From positions 2,786,312-2,850,311 of the forward strand of contig WBMV01003298.1 in assembly GCA_013396655.1 (NCBI GenBank): a stretch of DNA of 64,000 bases, in the 5' to 3' direction. The notes under the pieces were generated by a model. That model did not search any database and had not been told where the DNA came from. It saw only the letters and a program-made list of their open reading frames with translations. The position numbers were made by a program, and so were the translations under genes. Of this stretch, positions 1 to 28,569 are shown piece after piece; position 1 is the stretch's first letter, and every line of letters begins with the position of its first letter. Origin of the DNA: Campylorhamphus procurvoides (Eukaryota; Chordata; Aves; Passeriformes; Dendrocolaptidae).

Positions 1-16765
<16,765 letters not shown>

Positions 16766-18340
16766 AAGATTTCTGCATTTGCACTAAGTTGAAGGTTACC
16801 TTGAAAAGTGTTTGTGGAGGGTGTCTGTCGTATGGACCAACAGAACTTCAAGAAGTGTTTGGGCAACGCTCTCAGGCTCACAAAACACAGCAAAAAGAAA
16901 TGGACTGAAATAATTCCTGAGTCTTTTGCACTCTGCTTCTGAATGCTTGATTCCAAGACTGTCTCTACAAATAGTGAACATCCTGGATAATCAGTTCCTG
17001 CTGACTTTGCACGCTGAGAGCTACTAGGCATTTTAAAAAATTCTTTGGTACTTTATGGAGGTGTAAATATTTGTTTATATACGTTAGGGTAATGTACTCT
17101 AACATATACTCAGGAGGTTTGAAGACCTCTGACAGAACCATTCTTTGTTTAAAATTGGGACTTGAAGAGTAAATTTTTTTTTTGTATCCTAATCTGGCTA
17201 AAAATGACTGTATTGTGTCTATTTTTCCTCTGCCCTACTGGCACAGATGCATTAATTCTACTGTAAGCAGCAGGCACAGCATCACTGTACTGCAGGGAGC
17301 TGCTCCATGTCTCGTGCTGCTGCCAAAGGAGGGGTCGCTCTTTTAGGGTGGGGGAATGATGCAGCATCAGATGTTCAGGGTTGCACAGTTTTGTTCCTCT
17401 AATGGAACACACACAAAAGAAGCCCTTCAGGACGAGGAAGGCTTGGCCAATTCCAAACGTGCCTGAGAATCCCTTGTTGGTGATGGTCTCCCACTGAGCC
17501 TCGGGGGCTTTGCCCTCAGCTCCTCGAGAGGCACGTTTGTTTTGGGTTCAGCAAGAAGCTCCTTACAGCCTTACACTGAAATTCCTATCTCAGATTAGTT
17601 GTTCCCTGCAAAATGTACTGACTTCTGTAAGGGATTTTTTCATTAAATGTACTACACAAAGTGATTTTTAGAGCCTACATACCAAAAACCCCAAATGGTA
17701 GGAAAAGCAAGTGTTTATGGGAAAAGGTAATTTCACAAAACACCAATGTGAAGTCGTGGATCTTTTCTCTCTGTATTTATTAAAAGCTTGCAGTAAAATG
17801 TTGCTTTACCAAGATATATATGTTGAAGATGGTTGCTGAAGAAACTGGATTTGTTTTAATTTATTTAGTGAGGTACCAGGCTTTTAGGTGCTTAAATGGA
17901 GAGCAAATTTGTTACGTGCAATAGGGAACTGCTGGTTCAAAGATGTAACATACTGTTTCTGAACATCAGCAAGAGAGATTTTAACTACTGCTTGTTCTCC
18001 GAGGAACACTGGTAGCTCTTGATTCTTGTTGACATTTGAAAGAGAATTAAACATATATATTTACCTTTTGACTAAATAATTGTTCTGCATAGAAACGTTG
18101 GTTTATGTAGGAATTTAATTAAAGGTGGTTTTACTTTGTTGAGAGTGATGTATTTTTGTTAGTTTCGGGTTTCTCTGTTTCTTTTAGAGGTTGAGGACCT
18201 ACCTGGAGCCAGGATAACATTCTGTGTAGGGCTTTGCTTCTCTTCTCACCCTTTGGGCTTATCTGTCTGGAAAACTTCTGTTTCTACAATATTGTAAAAG
18301 TAACAAGTGATTTGTGGTTTGGTTTTGTTGGGTTTCATTT

Positions 18341-18366
18341 TTTAAATATATACATATATATATTAT
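18341..18366. repeat. TA-rich simple sequence in the 3' UTR
   Basis: Imperfect (TA)n tract around tatatacatatatatatta. Confidence 0.7.
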
Positions 18367-18830
18367 TTCTACAGCAGATGGCAGGAAGGTTAAAAAGAAA
18401 CTGCAATTCAGGTGACAACTGAAAAAAGTAATTTGATCCTCAGCTAATTCACAGCATGTAAATTTACAGAAGTAGCTGTTTCTGGACACATTATATTTCT
18501 CTGTGAAACAGAGTGCTGAGACATCTCTGGTGTGTTGTCTCATTGAAGGAGACGTATCCTTTTCCAGGACTTTGAGGTGAAGTTGGCAGGTTCACTTTGG
18601 CTGCCTGGGGCTGGTGTGTTTGGTGTCTGAGAGGAGGGACCATGATGGCATCTTGATATCCATGGCTAAAATGGCAAGTCAGTTCTGTGTTCCACCCCAG
18701 GCTTCTTCTGAGACTTGGACAGGTCGCTCAAGTCTGTGCCTTGGACTCCCACTGCCAAAACTGGAGGCAGGAGCCTTGATCTCCAGGTGCAGGAACACCT
18801 TCCCTCAGATACCACCAGGATATTGCAGAG

Positions 18831-18836
18831 AATAAA
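18831..18836 (+). terminator. PIK3CB: Likely PIK3CB poly(A) signal
   Basis: AATAAA hexamer followed within 10-40 bases by a GT/T-rich element (ggtttgtgtcttgaggtttt), the usual arrangement for cleavage and polyadenylation. Another AATAAA at about 19646 is a weaker alternative. Confidence 0.6.
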
Positions 18837-18860
18837 GTTGGTTTGTGTCTTGAGGTTTTT

Positions 18861-21800
18861 TTTGGATGTGACTTTAATGCAGATTTTAAAAGTACTTGAG
18901 ATAGGCAGTGGGATTTCCTCACCATTTTCCCTGAGGAAGGTATTTAGAGATGGTTAAGAAATATTACTTCTGCTCAGCATTTGTGTTGGTTAACAGCCAA
19001 TTTGTGTTTGGTTCTTTAGCTTTACTGCACTTGTTCTTGGCAATTAATTAGCAAGAACAGGGAAAGGAAGTTAAAAAGGTGTGTTTAATGGTCTCTATTT
19101 TTGTGTTTGGCAACAAAGGCATTGATGCATTTTCCTCCTGTGAATTGATCTTGGTCTTCAAACAGCTGAGAAGATGGCACAGCTCACAGGAGTGCTTTCC
19201 AGGCTGACATCTCAGGGGGAACCCAACAGGAAGCACTGCTGATAAGGTCACTGAGGTTAATTTTGTGATACCTTCATGTTAAGTTTTGAGTAGAGACTGG
19301 TTTGCTGAATTGTGTTAGTAAATAATCACCACTTTTCCTGGTTTTCATCATACTTGCTACAGCCTGTGGCATACAGACTTTCATTCAGAAAACAAACAAA
19401 CAAATAACTGCTTTGTGAAAAGTCGGATGAGAGACAACCTGTCCTCCACATTTTGTCGTTGAAGAGGAAAACACTGGAATTTTGGCACATAATCTAATGT
19501 TTATTTCTGTACTTACCTCCCAGTATCCATCTGCAGTGTTGGAATGGTAGGTTCATTTGGGCTGGGTGGGATCATATTATTTTAGACCACTTACAGAATT
19601 CGGAAGACATCAGATGGTTGGAGTTTAGAGATTTTGTTTGTAACAATAAATAGAAACCTAACCCTTTTAAATGTGGAAGCTTTGGAAAAGGTGTATCTTT
19701 TGCAGCTGCAGAGAAGAAACATAAGGTACAACTTTGATATCAAACATCTTCAGACGGTCTCATGTTAATTACTTTTCTCCAAGTCTACTTCTAGTCTGCT
19801 CTGTACATGTCAACTGGATAAATGACTTTTCTTTTTCAAGGCTTTTATTGTATCTGGCAGGGGGTAAAGCTACCTAGGCTGCTTTAAAAGCCAAAACTGA
19901 CATTGGGTATATGCAGTGTATATATGGTATTAATTTATTCTGTTTTTCTTTTGATTGCATGAGTGTTTTACAGGTTTGCTTTCTTTACCTTGGATCAGTT
20001 GATTTGTGAACAAATGGTGACAACTGCTGCTTTACACTCCTGCTTGTGCTGTGTTGGATTTCCAGGGAAGGAGCTCCCTTGGATTTGCCCCTCACCAGTG
20101 GAGTTGCTTCCTTTCCCTTTCATGCTTGTATCAGTAGTATTGGCAGGGGGGTGTTGATTGTCAAGTCACTCACATTCTGATGGATGCCTTTGATGGAGCC
20201 CATTCCTGTATTTAATATAATAGAGTCCAATATTCCTCTTTAATTTCCTCGAGCTATTGAAATCAGATAATTAAATAGTACAGGGTCTTAATAATTGATA
20301 TGTCAGGCTGTGATCATAGCTTTATTCTTTAGGAATGATTTCAAGCCTAAATCTTTTAAATGTGTAATCAGTATTTCTATTCTAACTCGTTCACAATGTA
20401 TTGTATTAATATAATTATGTGTCTGAGCCGGCTTTGAAATCTAAAACCAAAATCCTGTGTTCACATAATGCATTCTGGTTTTTGGCAAGTTTCCTTGAAA
20501 TGATTTTAGAAATTACTTGTGTGGCATAACAGTGCTGAGAGCTGAGAGGGTGGAGCTGTGCTGATGGGCAGTGTCAGGAGGTGCTGCCTGGCTCTTGGGC
20601 CTCACTGTTTGCAGTTTTATGGACAAATATGCCTCATGGTGCTGTGGTTGGTGACACAAAAGTCAGGCTAAGCTCAAGGTGGTGGCTTTGCTGCCTGACC
20701 TCAATACCACACACATGGACCTGTGTGTGACAGGAGCAAACGTGGTCTCAGGGACACCACTACAGGCAGATCTCTGAAGCAAGTCCTGGTAGCCAGTCCA
20801 GAAAAGGTGCAGTGATTTAACAGCTACTGAGAAAGCAGCTACAGTACTGCTCGTGCTACCTCAGTGCATAATGGAAATGTTGTAGCTGTTCTTCCCAAGC
20901 ATGACTTTGTGACTGATAGAGGAGAAGAGTGGTGCTTCTGCCAGTGCTGACCAGGAAATGATTTACCTTCCCATATATATTACCATAAGCCCTTCAAACA
21001 GGTCAGCCAAACAGCATTAACTAGGGGGAAGTGAGGAGAAGAGAAAGCTCCTCCCTTTAATGAGCTGGGTTTGCATGCTGCTATTACTTGGATGCCTTTC
21101 CAGCCCAACAGCCCATGTGAGGAGCTCGCTGGGTGTCCTCTAGGAATCCACAAAGGAAATCCTGCCAGGCAGATGCTGATAGAACATCACTTGTTCTGTC
21201 CCCTCTGGAACACTTGGCTAAAAGTTCAACCACATAACCTGTTGGAACAGCTGTTACTGAATTGGACTGTCAGATTTAAAATAATGCTGCTGGGACGAGC
21301 TAGTCCTTCATCCTTTCAGTCTGTCACCTTGCTCTTCCTCAGGTGACTACCTGGAGAAGTTTCCTCTGGTTTGCTTGATGGAAGGGGATGGGGATGAATA
21401 TGTATTTGGAAAGTAATGGCATGGCTTGTTCTTAGGAAGGCTGTGAAGGATCACAGCTCAAGAATAGCAGTCACAGAGAAATGTAAAAGGTTAATCATGG
21501 TTTGCCAGGCATTGCATGGCTTTTATGAAGCAAATGAGCGGAAGCCACAATCAAGCACCATGGAAACATGGTTTCTGAGGGATTGAGGCCCCTGGAGCAC
21601 AAGGATGTTCATAAGATCTAATTTCTGGCTTTAGAAGTCTGTGTTTGGACAGGAAGTCTGGGCACTGCTGGAAGGGCACAGAACCAGTGAAGTCTGGGCA
21701 GAAGGGTTCCTTCCTGGCAGGGGCTCGTTCCTGTTTGTGAATCTTGCCTAAGTTTTCTCCTGTGTGTGGTACCTGGGGGCTTTGCCCTGGGAGCACTGGG

Positions 21801-22387
21801 CAGCTCAGTCTGGTTTCTGAAACAAACTCTTTACCTCTTGCCTAGGGAACACTGAGTGTTTGCCATTCCATGAAGGGAGCTAAGCAGTATTGTTCAACGT
21901 ACTCTGGAGCACAGGAATGTTGCATATGTGACTCCAAATTCCTCCTGTTGAAACTGTTTTCTGAGGGGGGGCTGGAACAAAACACAAGAATGGATGACAT
22001 AGCTCAGTCAAAGTACTCCCTAGGGATAGAAAAAAGTCAGGATTCCAGTCCCATTACCCAACATTCATTGGAACAAAAATGGAAGAGCTCCAAAAGGGGA
22101 GCAGGAAGGACAGAGAGAGTCCTTAGGAAAAGGGGGGATGAAACAGGTCCAGGGTTCCCAGCCTGTGTTCAGTCTGCTTGGCTAAATGAAAGAACCCTCA
22201 GTATTAATGGCTATGGGACACTGTCTATTCAGCCTGTTCCCTATCAAAGAGCAAGGACCTCATCCTGCATATGGGGCTGTGCCAGTTGCTGTGGGAGGAA
22301 GAGATGCATGCTGCTGAACTTGGGATAATCTGTTCCAGAGCCACTTCCTCCCTTCACCTGTACTCATGAATTCCATGAAGGTAATAG
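18861..22387. other. Intergenic region between convergent genes
   Basis: About 3.5 kb lie between the PIK3CB poly(A) site and the presumed end of the - strand gene. An open frame of 152 codons at 21870-22328 (+) has no start context, splice signals or similarity that I recognise. No repeats of known family were seen. Confidence 0.7.
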
Positions 22388-22393
22388 TTTAAT
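22388..22393 (-). terminator. Possible poly(A) signal of the - strand gene
   Basis: On the - strand this reads ATTAAA, about 0.7 kb downstream of the stop codon at 23115. No AATAAA was seen between the two. This is weak evidence. Confidence 0.3.
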
Positions 22394-23114
22394 GGATGCC
22401 TGGACCTTAATGCCACCCTCCCCTACTGTGGTATATTGGCCTGTTACTTGGAGCTGCACTGCACCGTTTTAAGAACTGCTTAAAACCTACAGTTTGGGGT
22501 TTAAGAACCCAAAGAAGGCTTAAATACTTTGAGAGTTGTGATCCTTGTTGCTCCTTTTAAGGCAAGATGCTGGATCATGAGAGGTGTTGAAAGCCTGTGA
22601 AAGGTCAGAAGTTCTAGAAGGGAATTTGGATGTGATCTGCAATCCTTGTGGCCAGGACAGCCTTTAGAAGCCCCTTTCCCCCATCAAGTTGCATACCCGA
22701 GCTAGTTAATTTAAAAATAAAATGCTTAATATTCCGGACCACAAACAACACTGAAACATACCAAGGCATTGCAAGTAAGTGGAACCCACCCAGCGTTCTG
22801 CATGCAATAGTCACTTTCTCTTGCAGCTCAGTGGGAGAATCTGGTTTCCTTGAGGGGAAAAAGAAAACTGGAGAATATTTCTGAAACAATTCCTGTCCTT
22901 AATAGCTGAGAAACTTTAAGCTTACAGATCTTTGCAGGGTGCATGCTAGTTAAGTTAGTGCACGTGCATCTGCTGTGCATGGTCTGAGCTGCAGGATGGC
23001 TGCAGTTGCAGGGCTGGAGATCCCGTGAGCCTGAGGGATCCCAGCTGTAGCCTGTGGGATGGAGCTGGGCACTGGCAGGACACCCACAGCAGGTCTTGAA
23101 TGCCCTCTGAGCAG

Positions 23115-23358
23115 TCACAGGCGGGCCGTGGCTGCTCCCCTGTCATAGTGGTCGAGCAGGCTGTGGGCAATGAAGCCGCTCTCGGAGTGCAGGGTCTCGC
23201 ATTTTCGGCAGGTGAGGATTTCGCATTTCGGACACATTTTCCCAGAGTGTGGCTGCCTCAAGGAACACGTTTCCTCCCGTGCTGGCTTCAGCTTTTTGGA
23301 GCCTTTCCTGTGTAAACATTTCCTTTTGTCTTCAGAAAGCTGAGTTCTTCCCTGCGGG
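23115..23358 (-). CDS. Unrecognised small basic protein, last exon with C2-C2-H cluster
   Basis: The acceptor on the - strand is ctctttgtgactgttgcag. The exon's first base completes the Leu codon left open by the 25435-25597 exon, then 80 codons and TGA follow. With the ATG at 25586 the product is 131 residues. The C-terminal part carries C93-x2-C96-x4-C101-x2-C104-x3-H108 (CPKCEILTCRKCETLH), followed by FIAHSLLDHYD with two more histidines. This looks like a small zinc-binding module; the spacing recalls the C-terminal cysteine cluster of SPATA2, but I would not assign it to that family. The gene lies tail to tail with PIK3CB. It could instead be the end of a longer protein. Confidence 0.6.
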
Positions 23359-25434
23359 CTGCAACAGTCACAAAGAGAGGTGACAAGTTCAGCCTGTGCA
23401 CTTCCTAGATGAAGGAGGGCAGCGGGAGCAATTAGTGTGTGATTTATGAAGCCTTCCAGAGGCTGTACCTGTGCCACACCAGGAGCAGGTGCATTGTGTG
23501 GTCACCTGCAGAAAGCAGGAATGGACACAAAAAGGAGTCTGGCTCTGGTGCTGTGATGGCAGTGACAAACAATTAGTTTTAGAACATAGAATTATTAAAG
23601 GATTTCCACCATTTAAACAGAACTATAAAACAGTGATGTCAACTGGCTAGGCAGGAGCTTTAATATGCAGTTTTCTGTGGGTGATTGTGGCACAAGCCTT
23701 GTGTGTTTACATGAAGACAAATTCCATCCAGCTCTGTGTGTCTGAATTAGTGGCGTCTGACCCAGTAGGTCTCCTCATACCACCATACAGGTTCTGTTTC
23801 CACTTGTGTGCACTAGCAATGCACACTAATGCTGGCCGGCAGGCATGCCCTGTACTGCACTGGCCTGGAACAGAGATGCAAGAGCTGAAAGGAAAGCTCT
23901 CTTGATCAAATTATATACCCTTATACTTTATATAAAATAGTGCTTCAAAATCAAGCAGCTAACCTACATAATCCCTTACAAGAGCTCAAAAATTGGTGCT
24001 GAACCATAGAGATGATCTGATTTGGCTACACCGCTGTGAGAGTTCTGTATGTCCTGATGGCTTGAATGTGTTTAAAAGCCACTGCCATGCAATGTGTCTG
24101 TAGAAATATATCCAGGAAAGTCTGGAGACTGACTCTTTCCATTAATGTGAGAGTACCATGGGAGGAGGTTTCTACATTACTATTCAATTTTTATTTTATT
24201 TTTTTTCAAGATCAAACTGGGCAAATCTGTATTTATCACTGACATGTAGGGATCAAGGTCCAGAAAACATGGTTTCACTGCTTCAGTTGCCTTTTTCTGC
24301 CCTCCTGAATGCATGCTTCAGTGAAATTATGAATAACAGAGAACACTCACAGCTGTAATTCACTTCTTGGATGTTTGACTAGGCTTCTAGTCCAGTTCCC
24401 CAGCAGTGCAGCAAGATAAATCCCCAAACCAAGCCCTTGGTATTACTTGGGCTGCAATTAGATCAGTCTGAGAGAAAAATCTGGCTCTCAGGTTCATTTC
24501 TGGCTAGTGCATTTTAATCTTACGTCGAGCCTGTAATCAGCTGCTGTGGCTATCAAGCTTAATGTAGTTAGCTGAGTAATTGTGGAGACTTCTGTGCACT
24601 TCCTCCTAAGATGGTAATTTCATGGTAATTATCAAAGGCAGACTCTTTTTAGGAGATCTGTAGGGAAAATGGTCTTGGATGAGAAAAAACACTTTTTGGA
24701 AACCTTTTCTAAGCTTAGCATGATGCATAAACTGTGTAATTCATCTTAAGAATAATGTCAAGTAGAAAGACCCAAGAAGAGAATTTCAAATCCCATAAAA
24801 ATGAGTATAATGGCTCAAAACTAATACATGCACAGAGCAGGAATCTCAAACTCACTTTTGCCTCTGCTTACTTTGGTTTTAAAAGGAATTGTTTTGCACT
24901 GTTTGTTGTTTTGTTTTGTGTTGCTTTTTCTCCTTGTAACTGAAAACTAGTAAGTATAAAGGCACTGTTGTAGGAACACAGGAAAATTATGCTCTGATTC
25001 AAGAAACTTAGTAGCAGTGACTTTGTTGGGCAGTGATTTTTGCTATTGCCCATTACACCCTGCTTTTACAGCTGCTGGTTCAACAAACCCTGCACCAGTG
25101 TGACTGCTGGACCAGTGTCCTGTGGGGGTCACACTGGCAGTGTGTCTGGAGGAATAGAGAAGCTGCCCCTCTGAATCTCTCACTGGAAGCACAGGGAAAT
25201 GGTTGTAAGCTAAACACGCAGACACACAAGGTTTGGAGACGTTCATTTTGGGGCTACTTCTGCTACTACTTTTTAGGTCAGGTTGCTTAATTAGTCCACA
25301 ACTGTTTCCTTGTTTGTGAAACAGTCAATACAGCAGGGGTAACAAAAGTGGCCCTGGCTCTTCCAAAGCTGCTCTGGAAATAGAACATTTCTTGTTTAAA
25401 AATGTATAAGAAATACAATCTAGGATATACTTAC
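23359..25434 (-). other. Intron of the - strand gene
   Basis: About 2.1 kb lie between the two coding exons, with GT-AG ends on the - strand. Nothing else was recognised. Confidence 0.55.
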
Positions 25435-25597
25435 AGTTTATTCTTAGGAGACCCAGAGAAGAGGCTCAGTCCATGAAATCTCTTCTTAAATAGCCGCTCT
25501 CGCTTTTTTCGGCCGTGCTTTCCATCTCCTGTGCTTCCTTCCACAAGGTCCTTCTTTCCTTTGTGCCAGCTCATTTTATCTGTCATAACAACGGCAC
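25435..25597 (-). CDS. Unrecognised small basic protein, penultimate exon with probable start
   Basis: On the - strand an acceptor (a tandem aagcag) precedes this 163-nt exon, and a gtaagt donor follows it. An ATG at 25586 has G at -3 and opens the frame MTDKMSWHKGKKDLVEG, followed by a strongly basic run (K23-F37, including RKKRERLFKKRF) and then LSLFSGSPKNK. The exon ends with two bases of a codon that the next exon completes as Leu. The basic run could be a nuclear or nucleolar signal or an RNA-binding patch. CpG dinucleotides are more frequent here than in the flanks, as in conserved coding sequence. The frame stays open upstream of the ATG to the acceptor, so the protein could also begin in an earlier exon. 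I do not recognise the protein. Confidence 0.6.
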
Positions 25598-27408
25598 CTG
25601 CTTAGATGAAAACAGAAGTCTGAGTAGCTCTTCAAAAGCTTCTCCCTTGCCGTGTTGTATCTGGTGAAGTCTGGGTCTCTTACTCTACAAACCTGTAAGG
25701 AGTCCTGGTTACGCAGGAGGTTTAGTTGAGATCAGGGAGCAGCTGCTTTCCTTCAGATGAAGCAAATACCTGCTCTGGAAAATCCTGCAGACACAAGGTG
25801 ACTCTGGATATTCTTGCTCTATTCCACGTAATTATGGCAAGTAGGCTTGGACATTAAATATAATGAATATTTCCCTCTACGTGCTCTCTTTCATGATTAA
25901 GCTGGTTGCTTAAACCAGGAGCAGAGGCTCTTGGTTTGATAGAAGCGAAGAGCCAGGAGCCAGTGAAACAGCTCTGTGCGGAGAACAGGAGCAGTGAGAC
26001 AAATGTGAGATGGAACAAACACTGCAGAGCAAAAACCAGAACCCTGGAAAGATGAAGAACCAACTGGGGATTTTAGTTAAGGCTTGGAAATTGTTTCCTT
26101 TTTCTTTTGATAAAGCAGTTGATTAGCCTGCATTTCCGTGTTGTGATGCTTTGTCTCCAGGAATTATCCCTTTGGCCTCTCTGATTGAATTAGTCTCTCT
26201 GCTCTACATTTGATACTTGGTAATTGTGTTAACTTTTGGTTGCTTGACTTGGAGGGTCATGTTCACCCCCTCCTATGTCTATTGTCTTGTTCCTGCCTGT
26301 TAAAAATATTTTCCACAAATCTTCTGTACCAAATCACACAAAGTTTGTAGGCTTAAAAACAAAATTGACAACCCTTTTGAACTTTTCTGCTTTCAGTCTT
26401 CATCTCTTCCCTCCCTGTGTGCTGCTCCCCTCAATCCCTCCCAGCCTTTTAAGTTCAGTTCTCCATAACCAGTTTTTACCCCAGGACACACACACAGGCA
26501 GGAGGACTCACTGTGCAAATGCCTTGCAAGGTCACATCTTTAAACAGTTTTTCATTGTGTCATAATAATTTACCAATTAGCAAGAACTGTAGATCCCTTG
26601 AAGGGACACAGAGGGACACACCTTGCTGCTCAGGCTTGGTCGTGAGACTCCTGGTGTTTTAACAGGACACAGGTAAGTCAGACCTGTGTCAGAAAAGACC
26701 ATTTATGAAAGGAATTACAAACAGTTCCCTGACCTGTGAAAGGACACTGTCACTAAAGAATTCCTATTCATTGCTATGAAGGAATGAATAGAAGTTGTGA
26801 ATGAAAGAAAATTACACACCTCCCAATGACAGACTTCAAGTTTTAATTTGTGGCTAAATAATCTGCAAGTTCAAGCCCCGTTTCAGGCATACAGTGATGC
26901 TGAGGTGAAGCTCTGCAGAACAGCCCAACCTGTAGCTAATAAACTCAGCAGCTGGGGAGGCAGACATGCACCTTCCTGCTGACAGGGAGCTTCAAAGGCT
27001 TCTTCCTGCAGGGTCTTTCAGTACCAACACCTCTTGTCTACAAGATCAAGAAAAGAAAATGTAACATGGAAAGTAAACATGTAACAATTGGTAACAAAGA
27101 ATTGCAGGCACTCAGATCCTTTTTAAAGCCTTTTAGACAATAATTTTTGAAAAATTATGCTTTGGACATGTATAGTACTTAATTTCTCTTTTACAGATGA
27201 ATTTGTCTGGCTATGTTGAGTGTAGTTAGTTCTGATGATGTAGGGGGAAATCCTTCTATACTTTAATTATCTGTTTAATTGTGTTGCCAAATCAGATTTG
27301 AATATCCAGTATTTGAATAATTGATTTATTTGCCTTGCTTTTCTTCTCTGCTGAAATCTTATGAAACTTGACTACCGTTGCTTTCTATATACAACTAATT
27401 GTTCTCAC

Positions 27409-27478
27409 CTTTCTTATCCAGCACTGAGTGGTTTTGTTTTGTTAATGACTCTTTAAAATCGTCATTCTACTTGCAGAT
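27409..27478 (-). other. Candidate 5' untranslated exon of the - strand gene
   Basis: On the - strand a very good acceptor (cttattttcccccag) and donor (AAAG followed by gtgaga) bound 70 nt. All three frames contain stops, so it could only be an untranslated exon. It lies between the CpG island and the coding exons, in the correct orientation. Confidence 0.3.
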
Positions 27479-27811
27479 CTGGGGGAAAATAAGTTTCCTT
27501 CAGGTGAATATCATGTATCAGCAGTGAACAACATTTTCAGGAACCTCAGTGTTATATTTGCAGGATGTCTTTAGTTAATTATAAGCAAGGTCTTGTATCT
27601 GCAAGGTTTCAGGTGCCAAAACTGGCCTGCACTGCTGCTGGTTTTTGATGGCTTTCATTGCTGGATGTCCTGAGTGGTGTATTGGTGGCTCTGAAACTGC
27701 CTTCATATATAAAAGTTGACTTCAGTACAAAATATTAATTATGGATGGGGTAAAAAATCAACAACAGCAGGTTACAGAAGACTGATTGTTTTCCCTACCC
27801 AAGACTGACAG

Positions 27812-27930
27812 GCTGAAGATGCAGGAAACTATTTTCCCAAAGTTGAGCATTTCCACAGCCACCCCTCCAATTGTAGCAGCCCTGATCCAGCTGTTCACCT
27901 CTGGAGTAAAAGAACCAAACAGAATAAGAG
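27812..27930 (+). other. Exon-like interval, open in two frames
   Basis: The acceptor ccctacccaagactgacag and the donor AAGAG before gtaaaa bound 119 nt. Two + frames are open (one begins AEDAGNYFPKVEHFHSHP). The reverse strand is also open. There is no identified partner exon. Confidence 0.2.
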
Positions 27931-28080
27931 GTAAAATCTTTGTGGCAGGGACTGTCATGCAAATATGCAGAGCAAGAGATACCAGAGAGGGAAGGAGAGA
28001 GGAAATTACATGAATAGCAACTTGGGGAAAATATCTGTGTCCCCAGGATGCAGCTTTTCTGATCCACTTCTGTGTCTTAA

Positions 28081-28569
28081 ATGAAATTTAAGCTGTTTGA
28101 ACTAATTCTGATAGTATTATTTTTGCCACCAGAGGGTGTCTCTGCATCTCTTCTTACACCAGAGGCTTTGGTAGTCTTTAATGGCAGGCTGCAAGCTCGA
28201 GGGAATGTAGGGCTAAAGGAAAATGTCCCCCAGTTTAGCTGTAGATTTTATTCAGGGTCACGATCTTGGATTGGAATGGTGATGCCTTTGTTACCTGGTA
28301 GGAAATTCTTCCATAGCAGCCATAGTCAAATGATGTCATTTAATTTGTTTTTGAGAACTCCCCTGTACCACATCAGAGAAAACTGTGGCCATATGATGTG
28401 GTGCCCTGATCTACCTTCAGCTCATTCTGCACTTTGTTCACAAGGTTTGAGGAACTACCCCTGTACTGACACACTTCTACTAATTTCTAATTTCTCTGAC
28501 TGCCATTTCACCTTTATGCTTGTTGGGTGTGTTTTCTGTTTCCCTTCAATCAGGATAAAGCTGGCATGA
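28081..28569 (+). other. 162-codon open frame with signal-peptide-like N-terminus
   Basis: It begins MKFKLFELILIVLFLPPEGV with a possible cleavage after VSA. This resembles a short secretion signal, but the body (cysteine-containing, no repeats or recognised domain) gives no family. No promoter or splice context was found. An ORF of this length can occur by chance in a window of this size. Confidence 0.15.

Larger units (their letters stand above)
16766..18860 (+). other. PIK3CB: PIK3CB 3' UTR (inferred)
   Basis: About 2.1 kb run from the stop codon to the best poly(A) signal. The region is AT-rich, with several ATTAAA hexamers (near 17.64, 17.78 and 18.05 kb) that could give shorter isoforms, and a TA-rich stretch at 18341-18366. 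The length is inferred, not observed. Confidence 0.65.

Noticed and set aside
21870..22328. 152-codon open frame on +
   Set aside because: Intergenic between convergent genes, with no signals or similarity recognised.
27795..28067. - strand exon candidate overlapping 27812-27930
   Set aside because: The donor (gtaggg) is weak and phase does not fit the exon at 25435-25597; the + strand reading has better splice sites.
28277..28370. - strand exon candidate ending MAAMEEFPT before a gtaaca donor
   Set aside because: Joining it to the 25435-25597 exon gives an early stop because the phases do not match.
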